From Bacillota bacterium (lineage in GTDB: Bacteria > Bacillota > Clostridia > Lachnospirales > Lachnospiraceae), in assembly GCA_023386315.1 (NCBI GenBank), contig JAEWJZ010000028.1:248001-312000 (forward strand): a stretch of DNA of 64,000 bases, given 5' to 3'. Numbering within the stretch: the stretch's first letter is position 1; the number at the start of each line of letters is the position of its first letter. This document shows positions 42,077 through 51,596 of this stretch, piece after piece. The notes below the pieces were generated by a model that was not told the DNA's origin, made no database searches, and saw only the letters and a list, made by a program, of their open reading frames with translations. The translations under genes and the position numbers were made by a program.

Positions 42077-44114
42077 CAATCAGATTGCTTATATTAATTT
42101 GACAACTGGTGATGTGAAATTAGAAGCGATCACCAGAGAACTTAGAAAGTACTACATAGGAGGACCAGGAATCAATACAAAGATTTTGTACGACTCTGAT
42201 GCGGCAGAATATGATGCGCTTTCAGAAAAAAATTTATTGATTTTTGGTGTCGGGCCAAGCGTAGGTACCGGACTTCCGGCCAGTAACCGTTGTACAATTA
42301 CGGCAAAGAGTCCCATTACTGACGCATATGGAGATTCCAATGTGGGCGGAGAATTTAACGTCAGACTCCGCGCGGTGGGAATCGATCATCTGGTTTTTTC
42401 TGGAAAGTCCGATCAACCGGTGTATGTTCTCATTAAAAGCAGCGGGGAGATAGAAATCTTAGATGCCGCCGGGCTCTGGGGAATGCAGACGGAGAAGGTC
42501 ACCGATCTGCTGGCAGAGCGTCATGGAAAAGGTTCGGAAGTTACATGCATTGGGCCTGCGGGAGAGAATCTGGTGCGTTTTGCAAGCGTCATCATGTCCA
42601 AATGCCATGTGGCAGGAAGAACCGGCATGGGCTGTGTCATGGGGGCGAAGAAGCTGAAAGCCATTGTAGTAGAAAGAAAGATTGGAAAACCTCAGGTATT
42701 TAATTCACAACAGGTTAAGGAAATCCGGGATCAGTGGATCAAAAAATGCCGTGCATCGGTCATTTTAAAATCCGGAAGCATTCAGGGAACCTTAATGCTC
42801 ATCAAGCGGTATCACAAGCAGGGAGCCTTGCCAATTCGGAATTTTCAGGCAGCCGATGATAAAAAGGTCAAAGACTTATATGCCGAAAACTTTTTATACA
42901 AACATGAAACGAAACGAAAAGCATGTATCTATTGCCCGGTTGGGTGCGCCAGAGAATATGAGATCAAAGAAGGACGGCATAAAGGAGAAAAAGGAGATCG
43001 TCTGGACTATGGTGCCGTAGCAGGTATCGGTCCGTTAAACGGTATCTTTGACTGGGCCAGCATACTTCATCTGAAAAATCTAAGTGATAATCTTGGGTTT
43101 GACGCCATTGAGGGAGGCTCCACCATTGGATTTCTCTTAGAGTGTTATCAAAGAGGAATCATAGAAGATCCGGAAAAACCCTATGAATTTGGTAATCCAG
43201 ATGATGTGGAAGAATTGATGTATAAGATCTGCCGCAGAGAAGGGATTGGAGATATTGCCGCTGAAGGTGCCTACCGGGCCTCCATCGTGCTGCATGCAGA
43301 AGAGTATGCATTCTGTATCCGAAAGTCCTCTTGCGGGCTGCATTCGAATTCTCACCTGGCAAAGTCCTTAAGCTATCTTACTTCCACCAGAGGGGCAGAT
43401 CATCTGAAGGGGTATGTATTTACCGCAGTTTTTGGCGGATTTTTCTCCGAAGTCGTTTCAAAACATATTTTTAAAACAAAAGCCGAGAAGAATTTTTCCA
43501 AGGTGGAGAAAAAAGGCCGTGTGGTGTGCTGGCATGAAAATTATAAGTATGTTATTGACTGCCTGGGATTGTGCCTTTTTGCCATATCTGCACTTCCAAG
43601 TGCGGGCGCTGCTTATTTTAATGAATTCGCAGAGGTCACAAACGCAATATTCAATATGGATTTAACCGATGAAGACATGTACTGTGCAGGAGAGCGTATT
43701 TATCAGCTTCAAAACGCTTTTAATGTAGCATGTGGTTTGAAACTGGAAGATTATCACTGGCCCCGGCGAAAGAAAGAAAATGGCGTGGAAGATAAATTCA
43801 TTAAAGACACTACCATTAAAGTTGGAGGAGAAGAAGGTATGCTGCCGGAATATTTCCGGTACAGAGGTCTGACTCCAATAGGGACTCCTACCGTAAAACG
43901 CTTTCAGGAATTGGGCATTTCCATGTACATAGATAAGGCAAAAGCCATAGAATCTGACGATGTTATTTCCATTGAAGCTTTATTAAAAGAAATCGGACTA
44001 AATGCAGAATTGACTAAAAAAGAAAACAGAATCAATCAGATTATGAGCTCCCTGATTTGCAAACTGATGACAAAACAGGATGAAAAGGCACTGCGTCATA
44101 TGAAAAACGAGTAG
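42060..44114 (+). CDS. Tungsten-dependent aldehyde:ferredoxin oxidoreductase
   Basis: A 684-aa AOR-family enzyme that interconverts aldehydes and carboxylic acids with ferredoxin, using W-bis-pyranopterin and a [4Fe-4S] cluster. The N-terminal domain shows YIGGPGINTKILYD, and GPSVGTGLPASNRCTI. Cluster ligands are CIYCPVGC (CxxCxxxC) and the distal Cys in DCLGLC. It is longer than typical AORs (about 605-620 aa), with extra sequence at the C-terminus. The start is GTG 42060 (AAGGAGG 9 nt upstream) or GTG 42054. It is first biosynthetic gene after agrB, an unusual setting. Confidence 0.88.
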   Translation: MEDIHDNQIAYINLTTGDVKLEAITRELRKYYIGGPGINTKILYDSDAAEYDALSEKNLLIFGVGPSVGTGLPASNRCTITAKSPITDAYGDSNVGGEFNVRLRAVGIDHLVFSGKSDQPVYVLIKSSGEIEILDAAGLWGMQTEKVTDLLAERHGKGSEVTCIGPAGENLVRFASVIMSKCHVAGRTGMGCVMGAKKLKAIVVERKIGKPQVFNSQQVKEIRDQWIKKCRASVILKSGSIQGTLMLIKRYHKQGALPIRNFQAADDKKVKDLYAENFLYKHETKRKACIYCPVGCAREYEIKEGRHKGEKGDRLDYGAVAGIGPLNGIFDWASILHLKNLSDNLGFDAIEGGSTIGFLLECYQRGIIEDPEKPYEFGNPDDVEELMYKICRREGIGDIAAEGAYRASIVLHAEEYAFCIRKSSCGLHSNSHLAKSLSYLTSTRGADHLKGYVFTAVFGGFFSEVVSKHIFKTKAEKNFSKVEKKGRVVCWHENYKYVIDCLGLCLFAISALPSAGAAYFNEFAEVTNAIFNMDLTDEDMYCAGERIYQLQNAFNVACGLKLEDYHWPRRKKENGVEDKFIKDTTIKVGGEEGMLPEYFRYRGLTPIGTPTVKRFQELGISMYIDKAKAIESDDVISIEALLKEIGLNAELTKKENRINQIMSSLICKLMTKQDEKALRHMKNE

Positions 44115-44137
44115 TATTCCACAGAGGCGGATATTCC

Positions 44138-44635
44138 ATGGATTGGTTAAAGAATGAAGAAAAAATAGAGATACGGTCACAGGTTTTTATTCCCGTTTCA
44201 AAGAATCATATAGACATTGTTTTTGAATATGTATATGACAGAGAAAAGTTCCATAACTGGTTTGACTTCATTCCAGCCCTTTGGATCAGCTTTGATCGGA
44301 AAAAACTGGAAGTAGGCTGCATTGGAACAATCTGTTTTACCATGCCGCTGTTTTATTACAAATTAAAGGTGACAGAAGTGGTGATGGGAAAATCAATTGT
44401 CCTTAGCGGTGCAGGCGGTCCCATGAGCGGGAGGGCATACTTTAATTTACACCCCGCTGATGGCGGAGTCATCCTGGAAAATATTCATATACTATCTGGA
44501 AAAAATAAGTTTCTGCATAAATATTATGTTTTTTGTCTGGTTCCAAATCATCTGGCTTTTATGAATTGGAGATATTCTGTTTTAAAAAAACAAATAAAAA
44601 GGGAACTTGAGAGAAACAAAAAATCACATAAGTAG
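44138..44635 (+). CDS. SRPBCC/START-like protein 1
   Basis: A 165-aa protein with the helix-grip pattern: SQVFIPVSKNHIDIVFEYVY at the start, FHNWFDFIPALWISF, and a long C-terminal helix. SRPBCC folds bind hydrophobic ligands and include polyketide cyclases/aromatases. No catalytic residues can be assigned. It lies 23 nt after the AOR gene and runs up to the RmlA start. A second, unrelated-looking SRPBCC gene is at 48819. Confidence 0.6.
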   Translation: MDWLKNEEKIEIRSQVFIPVSKNHIDIVFEYVYDREKFHNWFDFIPALWISFDRKKLEVGCIGTICFTMPLFYYKLKVTEVVMGKSIVLSGAGGPMSGRAYFNLHPADGGVILENIHILSGKNKFLHKYYVFCLVPNHLAFMNWRYSVLKKQIKRELERNKKSHK

Positions 44636-44648
44636 AGAGGTGCTGTTT

Positions 44649-45452
44649 ATGAGAGGTGTTATTTTAGCAGGAGGTCACGGAACGCGTCTTAATCCGTTAA
44701 CGATCATTACCAACAAGCATTTGCTTCCAGTCTATAAAAAACCCATGATTTATTACCCCATAGAGACCCTGGCTAAAGTGGGAATCAAAGATATCCTCAT
44801 CGTAACAAGCGGAGAATATTTAGGGCATTTCTACAAGCTGTTAAAGACCGGTGAAGAATTTGGGGTAAAGCTTCATTATGAGATTCAGGAAGGCAACGAA
44901 GGAACCGGAGCAGCCTTATTATGTGCGGAAGAATTTGTAAGAGGCGACGAATTTATGGTCATTCTTGGCGATAATATCGTGACGGAAGATTTAACATCCT
45001 TTGTAAAGCTTTTTGAAACAGAAAAAGAAGAATTCAGTGCTAAGATTCTCATTACTCAGTCGGAAAATCCAAAGCTTTACGGCGTTGTTGAATTTAAGAA
45101 AAATAAGATCACCAGGCTGGTGGAAAAGCCGAAAGAGCCTTTTTCCAATTATGTTAACACCGGTTTATGGATTTTTAAGCCAGAGGTATTTGATCTGTTG
45201 AAACAGATGAAGCTAAGCGCAAGAAATGAATATGAAACTACTGATGTTCTCCACCATTATGCAGAACAGGGAAAGCTTACTTATGGAATTTTAACTTCCA
45301 AATGGACCGATGCGGGAACTTTCGAACAGTTATATGAGGCAACTGTTTTAATGAAAGAGTTAGAAGAGAAGGAGAAAAAGGAAATTGAAAAAGATCATGT
45401 TTATCAGTCTTCCGGTGTCAGGACACGTAAACCCGCAGCTCAACCTGTGTAA
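44649..45452 (+). CDS. rmlA: Glucose-1-phosphate thymidylyltransferase-like (RmlA type)
   Basis: A 267-aa sugar-nucleotidyltransferase. Motifs: GVILAGGHGTRLNPLT (nucleotide binding, one residue from the usual GGxGTR), PMIYYPIETL, GDNIV (metal Asp) and VEKPKEP. It activates hexose-1-phosphate to dNDP-hexose, the substrate of the RmlB-like enzyme at 60181. ATG 44649 follows GAGAGG; the earlier in-frame ATG at 44607 overlaps the SRPBCC gene. Its last 23 codons overlap the glycosyltransferase gene, a 68-nt overlap that looks like loss of an earlier stop. Confidence 0.87.
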   Translation: MRGVILAGGHGTRLNPLTIITNKHLLPVYKKPMIYYPIETLAKVGIKDILIVTSGEYLGHFYKLLKTGEEFGVKLHYEIQEGNEGTGAALLCAEEFVRGDEFMVILGDNIVTEDLTSFVKLFETEKEEFSAKILITQSENPKLYGVVEFKKNKITRLVEKPKEPFSNYVNTGLWIFKPEVFDLLKQMKLSARNEYETTDVLHHYAEQGKLTYGILTSKWTDAGTFEQLYEATVLMKELEEKEKKEIEKDHVYQSSGVRTRKPAAQPV

Positions 45453-46593
45453 GGAATTGTCCCGGCGAAATGTAACCCTTATCTACTATACCTTTGAGCA
45501 GTATTTCCACAAGTTTGACCAGATGGATGGAGTGGATTTGCGGAAATATCCTGATGATTTCTATCATTATTACAATACGCTTGCTGCAGACGAGAAGCTT
45601 CAGTCCCAGTTTATGAATCTGCTTTATGTATTTTATACATTTACGGAGAAGATTCTTCCCTTCATTATGAAAGAGGTAGAAAAGGAGAAGCCGGATCTTA
45701 TTATATGCGATACCTTAGCCATCTGGAGCAAGATCGCTGCCAGGTACTTTCAGATTCCGTATGTGTATTTTGTAAGCAGCTTTATGGGAGATAAGATCAT
45801 GATGAAAGAAACGCCTGCATTTACACTGAGTCTGGTAAAAAGCGCGGCGGTTTCCATTCCTTATATCATGAAATTTAACGCTATCATTAAACGGCTGGAA
45901 AAGCAGTATGGCAAGGTGGTTGACAAACCATGGAATATCATGGAGCCGGAAGGAAAATTCACCATGGTGGTGACATCTAAGGATTTTCACCCCGGCGGCT
46001 ATAAATATCCTTCTAATGTCAAATTTGTAGGCCCTGCCTTTGTGGATAAAGAAACTCTCACCGGAAAAAAAGACACCATATTTATCAGCCTTGGGACCAT
46101 CTGCTTCAGCCATACCTACTGGGATATCTGCATTGATGCCTCCAAAGACTTGGGATATCAGGTTGTAGTATCTTTTGGCGGAAACAAAAACAATAAAGTG
46201 AATAAAGTTAATTTACCGGATCATGTAAAGATATTCGAAAACCTCAGCCTGGAAGAATATCGCAACGTACTAAAGCGTTCTGTATTGTTCATCTCCCACG
46301 GAGGTTTTAACAGCATCAGTGATTCTATTCTTTATGAAACTCCACTTATTATATGCCCCGGGCATGCAGAACAGGCCAGTAATGGAAGAGTAGTGGAAGC
46401 GGATGGCTGCGGAAAGCTGTTTATGGCAAATACCGAAGAGTTCAGGAAAGATAACTTAAAGGCACTGATTATTCAGGTAATAAAAGATGAGAATATGAAA
46501 AAGAATTTATCAAGATATCGCCAATCCTTTTTAGAATCCCCTGGTTTTAAAAAGGTGGTTGATGAGATGGACCAGGAATTTCAATTATTCTGA
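45385..46593 (+). CDS. MGT-type (GT1) glycosyltransferase
   Basis: A 402-aa GT-B enzyme of the macrolide/UDP-glucosyltransferase group. The N-terminus reads IMFISLPVSGHVNPQLNLCK, and the C-terminal donor site HGGFNSISDSILYETPLIIC followed by AEQASN is complete. Such enzymes attach sugars to small hydrophobic acceptors in the cytosol. The start is TTG 45385 after AAAAGGAAA, inside the rmlA end. The obvious donor is the sugar nucleotide made by the cluster's RmlA/RmlB/epimerase proteins. Confidence 0.87.
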   Translation: MKKIMFISLPVSGHVNPQLNLCKELSRRNVTLIYYTFEQYFHKFDQMDGVDLRKYPDDFYHYYNTLAADEKLQSQFMNLLYVFYTFTEKILPFIMKEVEKEKPDLIICDTLAIWSKIAARYFQIPYVYFVSSFMGDKIMMKETPAFTLSLVKSAAVSIPYIMKFNAIIKRLEKQYGKVVDKPWNIMEPEGKFTMVVTSKDFHPGGYKYPSNVKFVGPAFVDKETLTGKKDTIFISLGTICFSHTYWDICIDASKDLGYQVVVSFGGNKNNKVNKVNLPDHVKIFENLSLEEYRNVLKRSVLFISHGGFNSISDSILYETPLIICPGHAEQASNGRVVEADGCGKLFMANTEEFRKDNLKALIIQVIKDENMKKNLSRYRQSFLESPGFKKVVDEMDQEFQLF

Positions 46594-46616
46594 TACGTAC
46601 ACAAGGGAGATGAATG

Positions 46617-47585
46617 ATGGCTTTTATTGTAAATACGGCACAATACCTGCCGGCCAATGTAATATCCAACCATGACTTAACCCAGTTTCCGCCAAAATAC
46701 CGGCAGCTCATTGAAGAAAAGGCAGGAATTAAGACAAGAAGGTACGTAACAGATGAATGCACTTCAGATATTGGAGCTTTGGCAGTGAAACAGCTCTTTC
46801 ATAAGACCGGTATCGATCCTGCTAAGATTGATGTCCTTATTTGTGCCACATCGTCTCCTGACCGGATACAGCCTGCGACTGCTACCAGGATCCAGGAAAT
46901 CTGCGGATTAAAAAATGCCTGTGCTTTTGACATTAATTCAGTCTGCAGCGGAGGAATCTACGGACTGAAAATCGCATCTTCTCTTATAAAGGATGGGGCA
47001 AAGAATGTGATCGTGGTGGCTTCAGAGGTATACAGCAAATTATTAAATCCCAAAGATATTGCCACGTATCCCTATTTTGGAGACGGGGCGGCAGCCGTTC
47101 TTTTATCCGGTCATGGAACCTATGAGCTTATGGATATTCAGCTTTTTTCAGACGGAAGCGGCTGTGATGTAATCCAGGTTCCGGCAGGAGGAAGCATGCT
47201 TCCGGCATCAACAGTAAAAAAAGAACGGGATTATTATTTTTCCATGGAAGGACAAAGCGTGTACCGCTTTGCCTGTGAAAAAGGAAGTGAGTTGATTGAT
47301 CTCCTGTTAAAAAGGAATGCGGTGACGGCAGACAGGATCATCACGCATCAGGCCAATTTAAATATTATCAAAGAAATCGCCCGGCGAACGGACATTTCCG
47401 TTGAAAAATTTTTTATCAATGTGGAAAAATATGCGAATACAGCTGGTGCTTCCGTTCTTATTGCCTTAAATGAATATCTTGAGTCGGAAGAAGCCCACAA
47501 TGAGGATCATGTATTTCTTGCAGCTTTCGGAGGTGGTCTTTCCTGGGGTGGATGCTATCTAAAGAAAGAAAATGATAAAAAATAA
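46617..47585 (+). CDS. Beta-ketoacyl-ACP synthase III (FabH-like), full triad
   Basis: A 322-aa KASIII. Catalytic Cys110 (NSVCSGG), His244 (ITHQAN) and Asn274 (YANTAG) fall at almost the positions of E. coli FabH. It condenses an acyl-CoA starter with malonyl-ACP. Position beside an ACP and IorAB suggests it loads an aryl- or acyl-CoA made in the cluster. ATG 46617 is 7 nt from AAGGGAGA; ATG 46614 is the other option. Confidence 0.88.
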   Translation: MAFIVNTAQYLPANVISNHDLTQFPPKYRQLIEEKAGIKTRRYVTDECTSDIGALAVKQLFHKTGIDPAKIDVLICATSSPDRIQPATATRIQEICGLKNACAFDINSVCSGGIYGLKIASSLIKDGAKNVIVVASEVYSKLLNPKDIATYPYFGDGAAAVLLSGHGTYELMDIQLFSDGSGCDVIQVPAGGSMLPASTVKKERDYYFSMEGQSVYRFACEKGSELIDLLLKRNAVTADRIITHQANLNIIKEIARRTDISVEKFFINVEKYANTAGASVLIALNEYLESEEAHNEDHVFLAAFGGGLSWGGCYLKKENDKK

Positions 47586-47611
47586 GCGGAATAGAAAAGG
47601 GGAATGAAATT

Positions 47612-47839
47612 ATGTTAGATATGATTATGACACTCGCCACAGATGTTTTTTTGGATGACGATATCCTGCCCTCTACCAGACTGGAAGAGACAAAGAGATT
47701 TGATTCCATGAATCTGGTTCAGTTCATTATTGAACTGAGCGGGATGCTGGATATGGATATTGAAGATGAAGAAGTGGATAAAACCATGACATTTGCGGAA
47801 CTGGCAAAGAACCTGGAAGCAAAAAAAACACTTAAGTGA
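47612..47839 (+). CDS. Acyl carrier protein 1
   Basis: A 75-aa acidic helical protein with the phosphopantetheine-serine motif FDSMNLVQFI (DSM in place of DSL) at the start of helix II. The Sfp-type transferase at 61190 would convert it to holo form. AAGGGGAATG gives the RBS. It lies directly after the full-triad KASIII gene, probably its partner. Confidence 0.82.
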   Translation: MLDMIMTLATDVFLDDDILPSTRLEETKRFDSMNLVQFIIELSGMLDMDIEDEEVDKTMTFAELAKNLEAKKTLK

Positions 47840-47863
47840 AACCAGTGATGTGAGGTATGTGCC

Positions 47864-48793
47864 ATGGAAATCAGACTGCTTACGAAAGAGTGGGAGAAGC
47901 TTGCGTTTGTGGAAGGCTGGGAACATGCATTTAACCGGCCCTTTGAAATGCGGGATTATGAATGGATCTTTGATTCCCGTAATCTTGTTTATGGAGCCTT
48001 TGAGCAGAAGGTTTTGTGTGCAGGATACTGCATCCTGCGAAGTCAGGCCGTCTTTCATGGTCAGTTGGTAAAAAGCGGGCTGTGCAACAATGTGTTTGTT
48101 ACACCAGAATATCAGGGATGCCATTTGTTTACAAAGCTTGGGCGGTATGTGCTTTTAGAAGCCGGTGAGCAGGGAATAAAAATTTTAATTGGATTGCCAA
48201 ATGAAAATTCCCTTCCGGGCCACCGGAGAGTAGGGTGGACCATATTTCCCAGGAATTATTATCTGGAAAAAAAGATGGAAAAAGAGGTTTTGGGTGAAAC
48301 GGAGGATGAGAGCATCGTTCCCATCACCCCTCTTGATTTTCCGCTGTGGAAAGAGAGTTTTTCGGAATTCAGCTTAAAAATTTCTGCAGGAAGATCGTTT
48401 TCCATTCTAAAAGAGGCGGATTATTTTTCCTGGCGTTATCTGGAACGTCCCTCGGGAGATTACAGGATATTTATCTATCAGGAAGAGACAGGAGTGCGGG
48501 GATACGTGGTGTATAAATACTACCAGCCGTTTCAACGGATTCATATTCTTGATGTGGAAGCAGAAAATGAGACCATCTTTCTCAAATTATTAAAGGCAGC
48601 GGGGACTATAAAAAAACCGGTTTCCCTCATTAATGTGTTAAGCTCTACTATTTATGCGGATTATTTTAACCATGCCGGATTTAGTAAAAGTACAGAATAC
48701 AGTAACCTTATAGCATACACTCCCCTTACAAAGTCCCCGGTCAGTCTTGGAGATACCTGTAATCTGGTCATTGGAGATAATGAAGTTTTTTAG
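47864..48793 (+). CDS. GNAT-family acyltransferase (tandem GNAT-like)
   Basis: A 309-aa protein. The N-terminal GNAT domain has NNVFVTPEYQGCHLFTKLGR and the acetyl-CoA-binding turn; the C-terminal half (about 175-309, FSWRYLERPSGDYRIF) looks like a second GNAT-like lobe. It probably transfers an acyl group from CoA or ACP to an amine or sugar. Together with the PIG-L deacetylase it could act on an amino sugar. The RBS before ATG 47864 is weak. Confidence 0.72.
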   Translation: MEIRLLTKEWEKLAFVEGWEHAFNRPFEMRDYEWIFDSRNLVYGAFEQKVLCAGYCILRSQAVFHGQLVKSGLCNNVFVTPEYQGCHLFTKLGRYVLLEAGEQGIKILIGLPNENSLPGHRRVGWTIFPRNYYLEKKMEKEVLGETEDESIVPITPLDFPLWKESFSEFSLKISAGRSFSILKEADYFSWRYLERPSGDYRIFIYQEETGVRGYVVYKYYQPFQRIHILDVEAENETIFLKLLKAAGTIKKPVSLINVLSSTIYADYFNHAGFSKSTEYSNLIAYTPLTKSPVSLGDTCNLVIGDNEVF

Positions 48794-48818
48794 TACAACA
48801 GATAAAGGAGATGAAGCA

Positions 48819-49238
48819 GTGGCATATGCAAATGCAAGCGTCGTGTTAGACGGAGAATTAGACCAAATCTTTGAATTTATATTAGATGGAAGGAACAATA
48901 AGAAATGGCGTCCTGGTGTAAAAAACGTAGAATATCCGTCAGAGGAGCCCATCGGCCCTGGTGCTGTCTTTTTACAGGAGATGAACGGCCCTCCCACAAG
49001 AACGATAAAGGCAGATTATAAAATCATAGAATGTGACCGTTATAAAAAAATATCCTTTTTTATTTTAAACGGTCCCTATACTCCGGTAGGCAGCTTTTCA
49101 TTTGAAGTAACTGACAATCAGGTATCCGTGGAATTTTCAATGGAGGAAGCCGGTGTGGTCAGCCCTGAACGGGAAAAACATTTTCAAAAGGTTGTAAACG
49201 ACATTCATAATCTCCAGGAACATTTCGAAAGGAAATGA
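48819..49238 (+). CDS. SRPBCC protein 2 (polyketide cyclase-like)
   Basis: A 139-aa helix-grip protein (SVVLDGELDQIFEFILDGRN, then KKWRPGVKNVEY, and a long C-terminal helix with FQKVVNDIHNLQEHF). It resembles polyketide cyclase/dehydrase-type SRPBCC members. GTG 48819 is preferred because AAAGGAG is 8 nt upstream; ATG 48780 would overlap the GNAT gene and has only a weak GGAG. The role in ring closure is inference. Confidence 0.65.
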   Translation: MAYANASVVLDGELDQIFEFILDGRNNKKWRPGVKNVEYPSEEPIGPGAVFLQEMNGPPTRTIKADYKIIECDRYKKISFFILNGPYTPVGSFSFEVTDNQVSVEFSMEEAGVVSPEREKHFQKVVNDIHNLQEHFERK

Positions 49239-49245
49239 TATACGT

Positions 49246-50979
49246 ATGAAAAATATACTCTTAGGAAATGAAGCAGTTGCAAGAGGTGCTTATGAATATG
49301 GAGTAACGGTTGCTTCAGCCTATCCGGGGACACCCAGCACGGAAATCACAGAGAATATAAATAAATATGAAACCATTAATACAGAATGGTCTCCCAATGA
49401 GAAAGTAGCCTTAGAGGTGGGAATCGGGGCTTCCATCGCAGGAGCGAGAACCATTGTTTCCATGAAACATGTAGGTTTGAATGTAGCGGCTGATGCGCTT
49501 ATGTCGATATCCTATCCGGGAGTGAATGCGGGTCTGCTTCTTGCAGTAGCAGATGATCCCAGCCAGCACAGTTCTCAAAATGAGCAGGATACCAGATATT
49601 TTGGAATGGCGGCTAAGGTTCCTGTTCTGGAACCCTCGGACAGCCAGGAATGCAAGGATTTTGTGGGCTGGGGGCTGGAAATCAGTGAGACATTTGATAC
49701 GCCGGTGATCCTTAGGCTGAATACGAGAATCTCCCATTCACAAAGCATGGTGGAGCTGTCAGAAAAAATGCCCTTTCAGTTAAAGGAGTATGATAAAAAT
49801 CCCAATAAGTACATCGTGGCTCCGGCAGTGGCAAAAAAGAGAAGAGTCATAGCAGAGGCACGGTTAAGAAAGCTGGAAGAATTTGCAGATACCACGGAGC
49901 TTAACACGGTGGAATATAAGAGCAGGGACATTGGAATCATTACCAGCGGAATTGCGTATCAATATTCCAGAGAGGTGCTTCCGGAAGCTTCTTATTTAAA
50001 ACTTGGCCTGTCTTATCCCCTTCCCAGGAAAAAGATTACGGAATTTATCAGGAAGTGTAAGACAGTCTATGTCATTGAGGAACTGGAACCTATTATAGAA
50101 GAGAAGATTAAGTCCTGGGGGCTTTCGGTTATTGGGAAAGAAGTGATTCCTGTTATAGGAGAGTTAAATCAGGAGATCATCCGGGCAGCAGTGCTTAAGG
50201 AGACCGCAGCCGGAGTGAAGGCAGAACTGTCAAAAAACATTCCCATAAGACCGCCGGTTCTTTGCCCGGGGTGCCATCACAGAGGGGTGTTCTTTGTTCT
50301 AAATAAACTGAAACTTCATGTCTCCGGGGATATCGGCTGTTATACCCTGGCGGCATTTGCTCCTTTAAGTGCCATGGATACGTCTATCTGTATGGGTGCC
50401 AGCATTGGAATGGCTTTTGGGTTTGAGAAGGCCAGAGGGAAAGAATTCTCAAAGAAAACCGTTGCAGTGATCGGGGATTCCACCTTTGTTCATTCCGGCA
50501 TTACGGGTCTGATTGATGTGGTATATAACCAGGGAAATATTACGGTTATTATACTGGATAATTCAACCACAGCCATGACCGGACACCAGGACCACCCGGG
50601 GACTGGGTGTACCATTCGGGGTAAAAAAAGTCAGGCTGTTGATTTTGCTGCCCTGGCAAAAGCCATTGGTGTAAAAAGAATCCAAACCGTAGATGCCTAT
50701 GATATCACGGAGCTGGAGCGGATCGTCACAGAAGAGACACAGGCCGAAGAACCTTCCGTGATCATTACCAAACGTCCCTGTATACTTCTTAAAAACACCT
50801 CTTTGATTCATGAACCTCTAAGCATCACTGATTGCAGAGGATGCAAAGCATGTTTGGAGATCGGATGTCCCGCCATATCCTTTTCCCGCGGCAGGGCAGA
50901 GATAAAAAAAGAACTTTGTGCAGGCTGCGGGCTTTGCGCCAGAATCTGCAAATTTGATGCTATTAAAAAAGAGGCGTAA
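49246..50979 (+). CDS. iorA: Indolepyruvate:ferredoxin oxidoreductase alpha subunit
   Basis: A 577-aa enzyme subunit with thiamine-pyrophosphate domains (SAYPGTPSTEITENI at the N-terminus; GDIGCYTLAAFAPLSAMDTS) and a C-terminal 2x[4Fe-4S] region (CRGCKACLEIGCP, CAGCGLCARICKF). With IorB it oxidatively decarboxylates aryl pyruvates to aryl-acetyl-CoA and reduces ferredoxin. Length is normal. In this cluster it would supply an aryl-acetyl-CoA starter and the reduced ferredoxin used by the AOR. iorB follows after 14 nt. Confidence 0.92.
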   Translation: MKNILLGNEAVARGAYEYGVTVASAYPGTPSTEITENINKYETINTEWSPNEKVALEVGIGASIAGARTIVSMKHVGLNVAADALMSISYPGVNAGLLLAVADDPSQHSSQNEQDTRYFGMAAKVPVLEPSDSQECKDFVGWGLEISETFDTPVILRLNTRISHSQSMVELSEKMPFQLKEYDKNPNKYIVAPAVAKKRRVIAEARLRKLEEFADTTELNTVEYKSRDIGIITSGIAYQYSREVLPEASYLKLGLSYPLPRKKITEFIRKCKTVYVIEELEPIIEEKIKSWGLSVIGKEVIPVIGELNQEIIRAAVLKETAAGVKAELSKNIPIRPPVLCPGCHHRGVFFVLNKLKLHVSGDIGCYTLAAFAPLSAMDTSICMGASIGMAFGFEKARGKEFSKKTVAVIGDSTFVHSGITGLIDVVYNQGNITVIILDNSTTAMTGHQDHPGTGCTIRGKKSQAVDFAALAKAIGVKRIQTVDAYDITELERIVTEETQAEEPSVIITKRPCILLKNTSLIHEPLSITDCRGCKACLEIGCPAISFSRGRAEIKKELCAGCGLCARICKFDAIKKEA

Positions 50980-50993
50980 GAGGGGGAAGTGAG

Positions 50994-51596
50994 ATGAATA
51001 TTCTTATAGCAGCAGTTGGGGGGCAGGGAGCGGTGCTCGCCAGCAGAATTCTTGGGAAGGTAGCCCAAAACAACGGGCTTGATGTGAAAGTTTCCGAAGT
51101 GCACGGCATGTCTCAAAGAGGCGGAAGTGTAGTAACCTATGTGAGGTTTGGAGAAAAAATTTATTCTCCCATCATAGAGAGAGGAACTGCAGACATAATT
51201 CTTGCCTTTGAGATGCTTGAAGGGGCCAGGTATGTGGAATGGCTAAAGCCGGGCGGAACCTTAATTACAAGCAGACAGCGGATTGATCCTATGCCGGTAA
51301 TCACCGGCACAGCAGAGTATCCGGAGGATTTGGAGGAGCAGCTTCACGCTTTGCCAATCCATTATATGAGCATTGATGCTCTCACCTATTCCAAAGAAGC
51401 GGGAAATCAAAAGACCGTAAATGTGGTGCTGATCGGAGCATTGGCAGCCACCACGGACATAGAGGCAGAACTATGGCGTACAGCCATAAAAGAAGCAGTA
51501 CAGGAAAAACTGGTGGGTATCAATTTAAAAGCGTTTGAACTTGGGTATGAAAACAGCAGATTTATGAAATCTAATGGGGAGAATGATGAGATATAG
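50994..51596 (+). CDS. iorB: Indolepyruvate:ferredoxin oxidoreductase beta subunit
   Basis: A 200-aa subunit of the pyruvate/ketoisovalerate oxidoreductase gamma-domain family. It begins NILIAAVGGQGAVLASRILG, and HGMSQRGGSVVTYVRFG is the conserved core. It forms the heterodimer or heterotetramer with IorA. AGGGGGAAGTGAG is a good RBS. It overlaps the next, membrane-protein gene by about 14 nt. Confidence 0.9.
   Translation: MNILIAAVGGQGAVLASRILGKVAQNNGLDVKVSEVHGMSQRGGSVVTYVRFGEKIYSPIIERGTADIILAFEMLEGARYVEWLKPGGTLITSRQRIDPMPVITGTAEYPEDLEEQLHALPIHYMSIDALTYSKEAGNQKTVNVVLIGALAATTDIEAELWRTAIKEAVQEKLVGINLKAFELGYENSRFMKSNGENDEI

Noticed and set aside
45715..46113. 132-aa minus-strand ORF inside the glycosyltransferase gene
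   Set aside because: It is antisense to a well-conserved GT-B domain and has no RBS.
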